From Euprymna scolopes (taxonomy: Eukaryota > Mollusca > Cephalopoda > Sepiida > Sepiolidae): a DNA stretch of 29,319 nucleotides. The position numbers were made by a program, and so were the translations under genes. The notes beneath the pieces are model-generated. The model was given only the letters and a program-made list of their open reading frames with translations, did no database searches and was not told the DNA's origin. Shown here in pieces: positions 19,962 to 29,319 of this stretch. Each line of letters begins with the position of its first letter. Position 1 is the first letter of the stretch. The stretch covers positions 35,845,751 through 35,875,069 of the forward strand of contig CM044509.1 in NCBI GenBank assembly GCA_024364805.1, given 5' to 3'.

Positions 19962-21740
19962 ATCACCACTTATCAAGGCTCAGGGGCCACTGGAGGATAA
20001 AGGTTAATGAGTGTACGGTAGTCAATGGGGAAATGTCGTAGTGGAAATTTAGTGAATTGGATTACTTAAGGGGAACGGCTCATCAAGAACTTGGTCATGT
20101 TGGACTTGAAGGTGACCATATAGTAGTCAGTTGGAAAGCAGAAAAACGGAACAAAGTTCCACAAACGTGCAGTTCTAAGAAAGAAGTTTTGTTCATGTAA
20201 TCTATGTTCAGGTTTAGGCATAGATAAAGAGTGGGGGAAATTATTGATAGTGGTTTCAACTAGACGAGTGTTTTTCGTGAAAGTCAGGCCAGGGGGGACC
20301 ATAGATTGGAGCCAGATGAGCACTTGCCATGAAAATAACAAGAAAGCAGAGACAGGCTCGCAATGTCTCTTCTGTGAGAAAGAGGTTGTGGGGAAGAGAA
20401 AAAGGTATCCCCCACTAGGCTACAAAGTTTATTTTGAACTCTGTCAAGGCAGGATATACTGCTTCTAGCAGCTCCTGCCCAGATGTGGCAACAGTACTCT
20501 ATCCTTGGACGTATTTGGCTCTTATACACGTAGAGAATTGCATCAGCAGTGAGATATCTATTGGAGCGGTAGAACAATGCCACCATTTTTCCAACAGCCT
20601 TGCCAACAAGTTTGATGTATGTGTTCCATCTCAGATCAGGAGTGAAGGTCAGACCCAGAAGCTTATCAAAATATGGAGCCTCTCTAAGATGAGATCCATT
20701 CATTTCAATTTATGCCAGATGGGAATCAGAGTGTTGATGATGTAAAGATAGAAGCTTGATTTTAGATGCATCAAAATTAACCAGCCACCTCTTTCCCTAT
20801 TGCACCACATGATCAAGAGCAGCAGAGAAAGAATCAGAGAGAACTTGGTCGTTTACAGCCCGTGAAGTATTGCAATAGATGGTAGTGTCGTCAGCATAAA
20901 TGTCTACGAATGATCTTAGGATATGATTTGGGAGATCATTTATGTAGATCAGGAAGAGAGTTGGGCCCAGGATGAACCCCTGAGGGACTCCAGCATTAAT
21001 ACTGTGAGCTTCTGATTTCTGCCTAATGAGAATCAGGAGAAATGATTTAATAATTGAAAAGACATTTCCAGCTGGAGATTTTATGGAGTAGATCTTTACG
21101 CCATACCCTATCAAATGCCTTTGATATGTCAAGAGCAATTGTCCTAGAAAGGGAACCTCCATTGAGAGAATCACTAATCCTATGAGGATTAACTGTTAGT
21201 ACATCTGCTGTAGATCTAGCAGAATGGAAACCATATTGCATGTCACTGAGGTGGTTATTTTTGCTGAGGTGGTTGACTACTTCTCTGTTTAACACTGATT
21301 CCAATAACTTACTCATGACGCACAGGAGACTTATTGGTCTGTACTGAGAGGGAGATGACTGCTCACCTGGATGCTCACCTGAATTTTTAAATATGTGAAA
21401 TACTGATGAGGTTTTCCAGAGTGTTGGAAGCAATTCTCCTTAAGATAACACTTAAACAGCTATTTAAGTATGGGAGCTAGTTTTGGTTGAAGCTTTTTTG
21501 AGCACTATAATAGGAATGCCGATATCCTGTGAATCAAAAGAACCAATCAATCTTCTGACATTGCACACTTTATGATTTTTGTCTGTACAAAATGCACTTC
21601 TTTTAGGAGGAGGAGGAGGTAATAGGCATTTTGATATTTGGAGAAGCATGAATATCAACGACTGTCTTGCAAAATAGCTACAAACATTTGGATCTGTTAC
21701 ACCAATCTTGAATGAGATTAGAAGCAGGTGCTTGAAAAGT
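19962..21740 (-). mobile_element. CR1/jockey-like LINE, 5'-truncated ORF2 with reverse transcriptase
   Basis: Non-LTR retrotransposon on the minus strand, about 1.8 kb. In element order: YRPISLLCVMSKLLESVLN and LDISKAFDRVW (reverse-transcriptase palm), NAGVPQGFILGPTLFLIYIN, the catalytic IYADDTTIY motif (YADD at about 20888-20899), the thumb LLGLTFTPDLRWNTYI, then RPRIEYCCHIWAGA and LSHRRDIASLSL in the C-terminal region, followed by a 3' tail ending TTGATAAGTGGTGATACC and poly-A (T-run at about 19941-19954). The frame is split across the minus-strand open segments 21047-21433, 20797-21174, 20284-20703 and 20066-20341, so it is disrupted by frameshifts and inactive. The endonuclease is missing (5' truncation near 21740). 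Plus-strand open frames here are shadows. Confidence 0.92.
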
Positions 21741-22316
21741 TATTTTTATTTCAGGCGGGGATATTGGCCATCATGATAAAAAAAAGAATGATTTTGATAT
21801 ATTTCTTTGGTAAAAACAATTTCGTATGAATCTTCATTTGGTTTGAATTTTTGCCGAATCTGGTTCACATCCTCTTCCAGTCGGCTCCATCACTCCTTGT
21901 GTTACCTCAGTTATGCCTGGCATGTCAGACATTGTTTTTCACATGATCTTTAACCATTTTGAATGCCGCCACTCCAATGCTTGGTAATTTTTTTTTTTCA
22001 TAAGAATCAGAATCATTCAATGATGAATTATTCACTTTTAAAATTTATGATTCAATTATAAAAAAAACAAACTGTTTTTATAGTTTGTATATAAAAATAT
22101 GCATAATCTCATTTATTTATGGTTTATTTTTTTGATCTATCAACATCTTTCAGCTCCAATGATTTATTTGATTATATTTCCCCTTGCACCATTGTCTACC
22201 ATGATTTCTATTTCTGTGATGTCTCTTGCCATGTGGCAGAGCATATGTTCAATGAGCTCTGCAGTGTGTCCATGCATTGCTTTCTTTGATCTCCATATGA
22301 GCATTGTCATAGTAAA
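21741..22316. other. Unassigned sequence upstream of the LINE
   Basis: On the minus strand at about 21757-21900 a 47-codon open stretch reads WSRLEEDVNQIRQKFKPNED and ends with a stop; it could be a decayed coding scrap but is unrecognised. A 73-codon hydrophobic plus-strand frame (22099-22320) is probably chance. Confidence 0.3.
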
Positions 22317-22342
22317 ATAAAAATTAATGGACTGCAGTGAAC
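22317..22342 (-). repeat. 26-nt fragment identical to the inverse of an LTR segment
   Basis: Exactly complementary to 23278-23303 inside the left LTR of the Ty3/Gypsy remnant. Probably a detached LTR fragment in the opposite orientation. Confidence 0.6.
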
Positions 22343-22510
22343 ATTAAAAAAATCCTTAGGTAGCAATCAAACAGATATTTGCTGTTTGCACTGCAGGGAA
22401 GCTTTCAAAACAGAGCAAACTCGTCAACCATTTGCAAACATGTTAAACAAATCGATTCTAACAAAACAATGGTTGAGGAGAAAGTGTTCATTGTGATAAT
22501 GCACACACAA

Positions 22511-22580
<70 letters not shown>
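22511..22580. repeat. (GT)5(AT)30 microsatellite
   Basis: (GT)n at 22511-22520 followed by an uninterrupted (AT)n run to 22580. Tyr-Ile open frames here are artefacts. Confidence 0.98.
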
Positions 22581-22587
<7 letters not shown>

Positions 22588-22662
22588 TTTTTATTTTATT
22601 TATTTATTTTTTTTTTGAGGACTGTTTTTTTTTCTGTGGAAATCAACCATTTATTAAATTGC

Positions 22663-22704
22663 CTGATGATGACTTCTGGTTTAAACCAAACATTTGTCTG
22701 AAAC
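22663..22704 (+). ncRNA. Second hammerhead-core-like motif
   Basis: CTGATGA (22663-22669), an intervening segment with GAC/GTC closing pairs and the perfect palindrome TGGTTTAAACCA (22677-22688), then GAAAC (22700-22704). Stem II is poor because the palindrome is off-centre. No cleavage site or stem I was identified, so this is weak. Confidence 0.2.
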
Positions 22705-23090
22705 ATTAGCATGTCCAGTGTCATGATCATAATCAGTTTATATGTTTGGAAACATCAGCCTAAAAATATGCAAATAAGCAACAATCCTATTTAAATTGTG
22801 AGAAAATAGGATAAATGAAAAAAAATACACTTCAAGAAGACTGAAGAGCATATCTGCTGAAACTTAGCAAACAAGAGTTTGATAGAAAACAATGTAAAGA
22901 CATTTCTGCATTAAAATGATTTTTTGTTTTCAAATGATTTGAGATGAGAATTCCAAATATTTGGACTACTATTCTCATTTTGGTTGTTATTTTCACAACA
23001 TTCTTTGACCTTCTTCAGGTACATCTTGTCAATATTCAATTTTCAATTAAATCCTATATCCATGGGTGTAGATTGATCTCTTTCCATCAG

Positions 23091-23595
23091 GTGTGGGGAC
23101 TAAATATGCATGTTATGGAATCTGACATTAAAATGAGACAGCATAGGAACGATTTCCATATATACAAACAATATATTTATTCTAAACAATGGAAAAACAT
23201 AGATGTGTGTGTGTGTACACATGTGACCAGGCATAGTTCAGAAATGTTCTTTAATGTTGCTGCAAGATAATTCAATTGTTCACTGCAGTCCATTAATTTT
23301 TATGGTGAAATTAGGCTTACTTTGAATATTTGCATATGCGTACAAGCAGAAAATATTTCTTTGTGTGCGTATATTTTTGGGAGCGACAATGTGTTTTGTG
23401 AAAAGAGAGAGAAAAAAGAAAGGAGAAATGGAGGGGGAAAGGTCAAAAGGAAGTGACCTCGATGCCTTGTTTGTGTTAGAATGTCAGATAAACAGGGCAA
23501 CAGTTTGTGTGCTGCATGTGCATGGCTTGTTTTGTGTCTGTGTGTTCGTGCCACACGAACCTGATGAAGCAGTCGTAATAGTTGCTATAATACTT
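23091..23595 (-). repeat. LTR, 3' copy of the Gypsy fossil
   Basis: Similar along its length to 24687-25197, including the shared CATATATACAAACAATATA-like segment, a GT-rich run, the block around 23278-23312 and a purine-rich GAGAAAAAAGAAAG tract. Short open frames on both strands within it are artefacts. Confidence 0.8.
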
Positions 23596-24686
23596 GCCCC
23601 CTCAGATAGCCGGAGGCTATGGAGAAAAGCAAATTAAATTAGCATGCATATATGCAAAAAGGTTTAAGAAGTTTCAAAGTTTGCATATGTGTATGGAAAT
23701 ATTACATGACAGTCACTGCAAGTCGTGTGAGTAGTGGGTTGGACAGAAGGAGCTGGAAGGTGCAGGTCAGGATCATTACAAGGAGCAGGTGTAATGACGG
23801 AATCTGGCATGATGATTGTATCTGGGTTGGGTGCAATGATGTGTTCTGAGTCAAAAAAACTTGTTGCAGGAAACACTAAATCATATGAGCTTTCAAGGAA
23901 GGCTAGTTTGACATGATTGAGCCACGTTTGCTATTGTGGTCAATGAAAAATTATTTGTTAGAGCATTCAAACACTAGATACAGTCCATTGTAGAATGGTT
24001 GTAATAGTCTACATGTCGAGTCGATACTGATGAAAATGTACTTACATGAATGAAAATAAAGTGGATAGTATGGTTTAGCAGTGACAGAGCCTGGTGGAGT
24101 GTACATCACTCAAGATATTGTGAGTTTCAAATGTTCTGCATGACTGGGGATGGTTGCGAGTATGAATCTGTCAACTGAAAAATTCACTGGGAAAGCGAAG
24201 GGTGGTTCTAAAAACTATTTCTGCTGGTGTAGTGTTTAGGTCTTTAATTATGGACTGAAGTCCTAGAAGAATGAGTGGGCAAATGTTCACTCCAGCAATG
24301 TGGTTCAGGCTGGGCAGATTAGGGCAACTTTGAGTCAACAATGAAAATGCTCTACCATTCCATTAGCAGAAGGGCGATAGGCAGTTGTCACAATGTGGGA
24401 AATTCTGACAGATTGGCAGGTCTCGGAAAGTGTGTGATGTAAACTGGGAACCTCTGTCAGTGGTAACAGTGGTGGGTACACCAAGGTTAGAGATTCAGTT
24501 CTCTACGAATGCACAGACTACAGCTTATGTGAAAATGTCATGCAAGGAGACTATTGTTGGCAATTCATTGGTGTCTTATTATTGATGCAAATAATCAAAA
24601 TGTCCATTTCGATATTTTAGATGGAGGTCAGAGCCGAAAATTAGATTATCAATTTTTGTTGACTTTTTCATCTGGAGTCACCAATC

Positions 24687-25197
24687 TTGTAGAGGATAAA
24701 TATGCGTGTTCTCGACTCCAACATGAAAATAAAACATAGGACCGATTCACATATATACAAACAATATATTTATTATGAACAATGGCAAAAACATAAGAGC
24801 ATGTGTGTGTGTGTGTGTGTGTGCACATATGATCAGGTATAGTCTTAATTGTTCATTAATGTTGTTGGAGAAATAAAATTTTTCATTACAGTCCATTCAT
24901 TTTTATGGTGAAATTAAGTCAGGCTTACTTCGAATGTGTACAGGTAGGAAATTTTTCTTTGTGTGCGTATATTTTTTGGATGTGTTGCGTGCGTTCATTC
25001 TTGTGTTGAGGTGAAAAGAGAGAAAGAAAAAAGAAAGAATGGAAAGAAAAAGATCAAAAGGAAGTGACCTTGATGCCTTGTGTCAGAGTGTCAGATAAAC
25101 AGGGCAATGTAGTTTGTATGCTGCACACGTGTGGCTTTTTTGTGCCGGTGTGTTTATGTCACATGCAAACCTGATGTAGCAGTTGCTATAATGGTCA
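24687..25197 (-). repeat. LTR, 5' copy of the Gypsy fossil
   Basis: Partner of 23091-23595 in the same orientation. It contains (GT)n at 24802-24823 and ends near GCTATAATGGTCA. A precise target-site duplication could not be read. Confidence 0.8.
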
Positions 25198-25456
25198 GAT
25201 ATTAATTTGTTAATTTGTTATTCCTACTTATTACTGCCTGTAGTGAGGATTGAACCTCCAACCATCACTTAGAACTGATTTATATTCAACATCATAAATT
25301 GCATCATTGGTCGACAAGATGCACTTGAAGGTTGGAGATTACATTGACTTAAAATGAAAATGAGATTAAAAAATTCATCTGAATAATACAAATACTTTTT
25401 TGTTTATAATTGTTTTTATTTGTTTGGTTTAATATTTGATTTTCTTGTATTTTCAG

Positions 25457-25573
25457 TGCACCCGACTTGGTACGCTTTGTGATGACATTGTCATCAATTC
25501 TCGTGATCCATTAGAATTCCAACCTGCATCACTCGAGCTGGCAACCATTACCAAAAAGCTTGGTGAAACCATT
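25457..25573 (+). CDS. CNKSR: CNK/CNKSR exon, C-terminal end of CRIC domain
   Basis: Third visible exon, 39 codons, phase 0 at both ends. Seen: acceptor tgtattttcag at 25456 and donor gtaagt at 25574. The peptide begins CTRLGTLCDDIVINSRDPLE, which aligns with the CNK2 block CKTLSGVCDHIISLSSDPL. It ends with ASLELATITKKLGETI, where CNK proteins have SAHLEVIQLANI just before the PDZ domain. The next exon should therefore begin the PDZ domain. I looked for a PDZ-like exon between 25574 and 29319 and found none, so that intron also exceeds 3.7 kb. The frame continues past the donor as a short open reading, which is an artefact of reading into the intron. The link to the two upstream exons rests on phase, order and continuity of the CRIC homology. 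Confidence 0.88.
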
Positions 25574-25890
25574 GTAAGTATTCAGATTTGGATTACCATA
25601 AAAATTAGTCACTTTTGCCAAGATATTTGTTGTCTATATTGATATTTTAATGCATGTGTGTCTGTGCACAGAATACTGCAGTTTAATCACTGGTTTCATC
25701 AGCAGATGATTTTTGTATTACTTATCCAGCTTAAAACCTAGGTGCCAGCAACTTCAAGCCAGCATCTTTTGGCAGGTTACGTAAGCAACCAGAAAACGCT
25801 CAAGTGATTATCCAATCAGCTGTCAGAAGGTGGCAAGTTACAATTTCAGTGAAATTTATTAAATCTTCCCCAAAATATATATATTTTTTT
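25574..25890. other. Intron after the third CNK exon
   Basis: No PDZ exon seen. The minus strand holds CTGATGAAACC at about 25694, too compact for a hammerhead core. Otherwise nothing recognised. Confidence 0.5.
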
Positions 25891-25891
25891 T

Positions 25892-26655
25892 ACATAGGCA
25901 TCATCACTTATCAAGGCCCAGAGACCTCGAGGATAAGGGTAAAAGTGTGTACAGTAGTCAATTGGACAATATAGTAATCATTAGTAATGAAAATTCGGTA
26001 AATTTGTTAACTTGAGTGGAACGGCTCATCAAAAACTTGTTTACATTGGACTTGAAGACAACCATACTGTAGTCAGCTGGAAAGCAGGAAAACGGAAGAC
26101 AGTTCCACAGGCGTGCAGTTCTAAGGAAGAAGCTTTGTTCATGGAATCTATGTTTAGGATTAGGCACAGATAAAGAGTAGGGAGAATTATTAATAGTGTT
26201 TTCAGCTAGATGAGTGTTTCTTGTGAAAGTTTGGTGAGGGAGAACCATAGATTGAAGCTCAGTCGAGCACTTGCCATGAAAATAACGATAAAGCAAAGAC
26301 AAACTCTCAACATCTCTTCTGTGAGAAAGAGGTTGCAGGGAAGAGAAAAGGACATCTCCTACGAGGCTACAAAGTCTATTTTGAACTCTATCAAGGCTGG
26401 ATAAATCCTTTCTAGCAGCTCCTGCCCAGATGTGGCAGTAGTACTCCATCCTTGGACGTACCTGGCTCTTATATAGAGAATTGCATCAGTAGTGAGATAT
26501 CTACTGGATCGATAGAAGGATCCTACCATTTTTCCAGAGGCGTTGACAATGGATTTGATGTAGGTGTTCCATTTCAGATCAGGAGTAAAGTTCAATCCCA
26601 GAAACTTGTTAAAACATGAGGCCTCCCCAAGACGAGAGCCATTCTCCATGCTAAG
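25892..26655 (-). mobile_element. CR1/jockey-like LINE, second copy, strongly 5'-truncated
   Basis: Same family as 19962-21740. The minus strand reads ENGSRLGEASCFNKFLGLNF, TPDLKWNTYIKS, then MEYYCHIWAGA, LSHRRDVESLSLLYRYFHGK and FFLRTARLWNCLPFSCFP, with the same 3' tail ending in TTGATAAGTGATGATGCC and a T-run on + at about 25881-25888. Two minus-strand segments (26359-26649 and 25958-26449) overlap in different frames, so at least one frameshift is present. The long clean downstream frame (163 codons) suggests it is fairly recent. Upstream of 26655 the similarity to the other copy stops abruptly, as in target-primed truncation. Confidence 0.92.
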
Positions 26656-27255
26656 ATTTTTTTTAAAATAAAAGCCATTCTTAACATGAAGCTAGTGGGG
26701 GAGGGAATAATACTGCATTTTGAATTAAGCATCTGACAGTTTTTTTCTTCAGCAGCTTCTAACTGTTTACATAATCTGTCAAAGTATGCTAACTAGAAGT
26801 TGCCGGAGATTATGCCGTCAACTTAATAAGTACCAATTTTTTTTTAATATAAGAAATAAGTTGTAATCTCTTAAATTATCCTGTACCACTCAAAACTGCA
26901 CTGATGTTTGTATTACCACCAACAATTCATGAAATGATAACACTTTATTTAAATGAATTTAAAAGTTGCTAATGCAAGGGAAATAATTCTTACTAATCCT
27001 TGCGAGACTTACATCAAGATACTGACATTTATTTCATGATCATTTTCATAACATAACCTTTTTTGTCATGCATGAAAAATGTCTATTTTTATTTATTTAT
27101 TTATTTATTTATTTATTTTTTTTTTAGGATAATTCAAATAATTTGTTTCATGAAAACATTATTTTTACTGTAAATGACATATCCAAAAAATTGAAGACAT
27201 ACATTTATAAATATTTTAATTTCTTATTAAAATAGAACAACTTTTTTACTTTTTT
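26656..27255. other. Intron sequence with (TTTA)n
   Basis: AT-rich, with (ATTT)n at 27087-27118 and T-runs. No gene recognised. Confidence 0.5.
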
Positions 27256-28060
27256 TTTTTGTAATTTATCTGTGAACAACACTCCAAGTATGAACTAATG
27301 GTTGCTTTGTAAAGATATAGGATACTGGCAGGTACAGATTAGGATACTGGCAGGTACAGATTAGGATACTGGCAGGTACAGATTAGGATACTGGTATGTG
27401 TTTTCTAGCATGTTAGCAGGAGTCTACCACCTTTGCAGCAGCTTTGCCACTATCTATGTATTTGTCTCAATTCATGTTTCCTGGGGAGTTTGAATGTTGA
27501 ACTCCAGGTAGGATATTATCAGTCATGGCAATAAGTGGTTGTATCTGAAAAGATTTCTCGTAGTGGATTAAGGAAAGATGTTTTGTCTTAGTAGTATTAA
27601 ATCATCTTCCCTTTATGTCTCCATTTAACAACAAACTGGAAGTCATTTTTAAGAATTCAGCTATCGTCTTGCATATGTGCATGTCTATTTTATCCACATC
27701 TTGAGTAGAGCATGGTGTTATCAGCAAATATAACCATCTTGGACAAAATTTCATCAGGGAGGTCATTGAATGTATCAAATACTCCCACTTTAGCTGCATC
27801 TGCCTTTTCCAGTTCATGAAATATGTGTGTCTGTTGTAGAATGTGCTGATGGTCAGAAGTTTTGCATTAATGGCAGACAATCATTAGACTGATTAGATTT
27901 AAAGAGATAATTTTGATGATCAGCTCTATCAACAGAATTCTCAAAGACTGGTGCCACAAAGGCCATTTTACTAATTTACTACCACAACGGAGGCAAAATT
28001 CAGCAAAGCATTCCTTTATTACTATTAATGGGATAAAATCAGACAAGCTTTGAAGGTATC
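27256..28060 (-). mobile_element. Older CR1/jockey-like LINE remnant with an internal tandem repeat
   Basis: On the minus strand, in element order: KMAFVAPVFENS and RADHQNY (about 27920-27985), FNDLPDEILSKMVIFADNTM (about 27720-27775, a degenerate catalytic box with FADN in place of FADD), NMN-DKYIDS and KAAAKVV (about 27430-27475), then ILYLYKATIS and YLECC (about 27270-27315). These follow the block order of the CR1/jockey-like LINEs in this window and of a related sublineage. Multiple stops and frame changes are present. A 22-bp tandem repeat lies between the last two blocks. The minus-strand frame 27602-27880 is only partly in the RT frame. Confidence 0.75.
27320..27394. repeat. Tandem repeat, 22-bp unit, 3.4 copies
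   Basis: Three identical copies of a 22-bp unit beginning GGATACTGGCAGGTACAG (27320-27341, 27342-27363, 27364-27385) and a partial fourth to 27394. The perfect identity shows recent expansion. Confidence 0.98.
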
Positions 28061-29319
28061 AAGGTTTTTTTATGATGCAATAGTCCAAAATGAATTTCAA
28101 AGGTAACCACTAGCCAAATAGTTTAACCTTATAAGTTTTTGTGCAAATACATTATGGTTGGATAACAGGGGAATTAATAACTAAACTGTTATAGATTTTC
28201 CAGAAATTGCAAGTTCTTAATTTCTGTGACTCAATCTCAGTATACTTTATATTAGCTGTGGATGATAATCTTATAATGATTTCTTCATGTGATGAATTTC
28301 TGTCTAATTGTAGTTGACTTATGGCAGTTGAATTGACAAAATGCTTGCTACTTCTGACCAATAGCAGCTGCTCAGTTTGATATGAACCACTGTTGGAATC
28401 CCAATTCTTGTTGTTTGTTGCTTAAGAAACAAAGTAAGGATAGTAATTTTGGTTCGGAATTTGATAAGGTGATTCATCATATTCAGGAAGTCATAATTTT
28501 TTTTTTTGTGGCTGAAGGTTGTCAAGTATTTTATTTTTACAGGGTCTTGTTAGGTACTAGTGTTGTCAATGGTGTGGACTACAAGTCGTCTAGACATTTT
28601 CAAAATCTATTATTTTTCACTGTAATACCAGTATGCTGTAGATATTTTAATATCTTACAAAGGCAATGGTTGTGGATGATGGAACTTTTAGTGTGGATAA
28701 AGATGTTGCTCGTGTAAGCTATTACTCATATCTTTGGTAGGATAGCTGAAAATTTCACTGGCTTAACTAATCCATAAGAGAAACCTATTAAAGTAATATC
28801 TTCCCAAAGAGGTTATACATTTTGGTGTATTATTAGTGGTATCTACCAGAATTCAGTTTTTACATTGAGCTTTGAGAAAATTTTGGTGGTTGTCAGTTTT
28901 TCCAGGTGTTCATGCCATAGCATAGATTTCTAGCTGAACATTAATTTCTTGTTCAGTTGTGTGAGATCCACACAGAGATGTATTTTATTTTCTTCCTCTC
29001 CAAGAGATTAGATACAAGGTCAGGTGTTGTTGTAAAAAATCATCACACTAGATTTAGCATGCTATATCCTACGAAAGATGCCTGAGCAGTTTTGTTTGCA
29101 TTCCCTGGTAGCACTGCCTCAGGTGATTAGCAATAAACTAACCCCTTCTCAAAGAGAAACTAAAGCCTGGCAGAATGTACATCTTTATATTGAATAGAAC
29201 CATATCTCAATCTGAGAGAACAGGGCATGAAGAAACCACAACAGCCCATCCTCTGTCAGACTAATTGTCGAAGATATATCCGTGGCTACCGAGAGTAAAG
29301 AAGGCTGATGCACATGACA
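28061..29319. other. Intron sequence to the window end, nothing recognised
   Basis: A 111-codon plus-strand open frame (28382-28717) and short minus-strand frames (28152-28525) have no recognisable similarity. A tract resembling an acceptor (tattttatttttacag, ending at 28541) is not followed by a convincing exon. The last 300 bases are less AT-rich and may be an unidentified repeat. Confidence 0.4.

Larger units (their letters stand above)
23091..25197 (-). mobile_element. Ty3/Gypsy LTR retrotransposon fossil, broken and internally deleted
   Basis: Two direct repeats of about 505-510 bp (23091-23595 and 24687-25197), both starting TGT, flank about 1.1 kb. Read on the minus strand, the internal region shows integrase-type similarity (about 23930-24480) followed by a less conserved pol C-terminal part (about 23660-23930) next to the 3' LTR, as in Ty3/Gypsy order. 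No gag, protease, reverse transcriptase or RNase H part remains. The element is broken, with many breaks plus a large internal loss. The LTRs differ clearly from each other, with substitutions and indels, so the insertion is old. It sits in the CNK intron just upstream of the exon at 25457. Confidence 0.85.
6455..25456 (+). other. CNK giant intron (about 19.0 kb)
   Basis: Sequence between the second and third CNK exons, with gtaagt at the 5' end and tttcag at the 3' end. It holds most of the mobile-element and repeat content of the window and the assembly gap, so its true length is uncertain. No additional CNK exon is needed, because the protein homology runs straight from the exon ending at 6454 to the one starting at 25457. 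Confidence 0.8.

Noticed and set aside
20244-20745. Plus-strand open frames over the LINE (20244-20468, 20434-20745)
   Set aside because: Antisense shadows of the reverse-transcriptase reading frame on the minus strand.
22379-22709. Tyr-Ile-rich open frames
   Set aside because: Translation of the (GT)n(AT)n microsatellite.
25690-25720. Third hammerhead-like CTGATGA on the minus strand
   Set aside because: GAAAC overlaps the CTGATGA directly, leaving no room for stem II.
27087-27118. CRISPR-like or satellite array from short repeats
   Set aside because: It is plain (TTTA)n. The 22-bp repeat at 27320 has no spacers.
28382-28717. Candidate PDZ exon of CNK after the acceptor-like tract near 28541
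   Set aside because: The translation lacks any PDZ carboxylate-binding loop or CNK similarity and has no matching donor.

Overview
This looks like animal nuclear DNA: AT-rich, intron-dominated, and full of LINE, mariner and LTR-element debris and long microsatellites. No bacterial gene layout, rRNA or recognisable tRNA is seen. The mix of CR1/jockey-like LINEs, Ty3/Gypsy remnants, long (TC)n and (TA)n tracts and very large introns suggests a lophotrochozoan, possibly a cephalopod mollusc. That placement is inference, because no lineage-specific marker is visible. HOST GENE: one protein-coding gene is recognisable on the + strand. Three exons (4243-4469, 6313-6454, 25457-25573) splice in phase with consensus AG/GT borders. 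They encode most of the CRIC domain of connector enhancer of kinase suppressor of Ras (CNK/CNKSR), a scaffold of Ras-RAF-MAPK signalling. The SAM domain should lie upstream and the PDZ and PH domains downstream of the window. The introns between them are 1,843 bp and about 19.0 kb. A fourth exon-shaped open frame (4651-4880) lies in the first intron. It has the same entry and exit phases as the first exon but an unrelated sequence, and it is the most interesting unexplained item. LAYOUT: 1-4242 is upstream intron with a LINE scrap (1120-1465), an internally deleted mariner (1742-2278), a GC-richer block with a hairpin (2590-3005) and a second mariner tail (3211-3422). 4243-6454 holds CNK exons and the orphan exon-like frame. 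6455-25456 is the giant intron: a hammerhead-core-like motif, short repeats, a 460-bp fold-back element, two LINE remnants in tandem, a 1-kb polypyrimidine tract broken by a strong hairpin, a 773-bp assembly gap (16170-16942), a 1.8-kb LINE, a (TA)30 run and a broken Ty3/Gypsy element. 25457-25573 is the third CNK exon. The remainder is downstream intron with a second copy of the LINE and an older relative. HOW IT FITS: all recognised mobile elements are broken or truncated. One LINE family accounts for two clear copies, and its 3' tail recurs as three shorter fragments, all in the same orientation. No complete new system (such as a defence locus or gene cluster) is visible.
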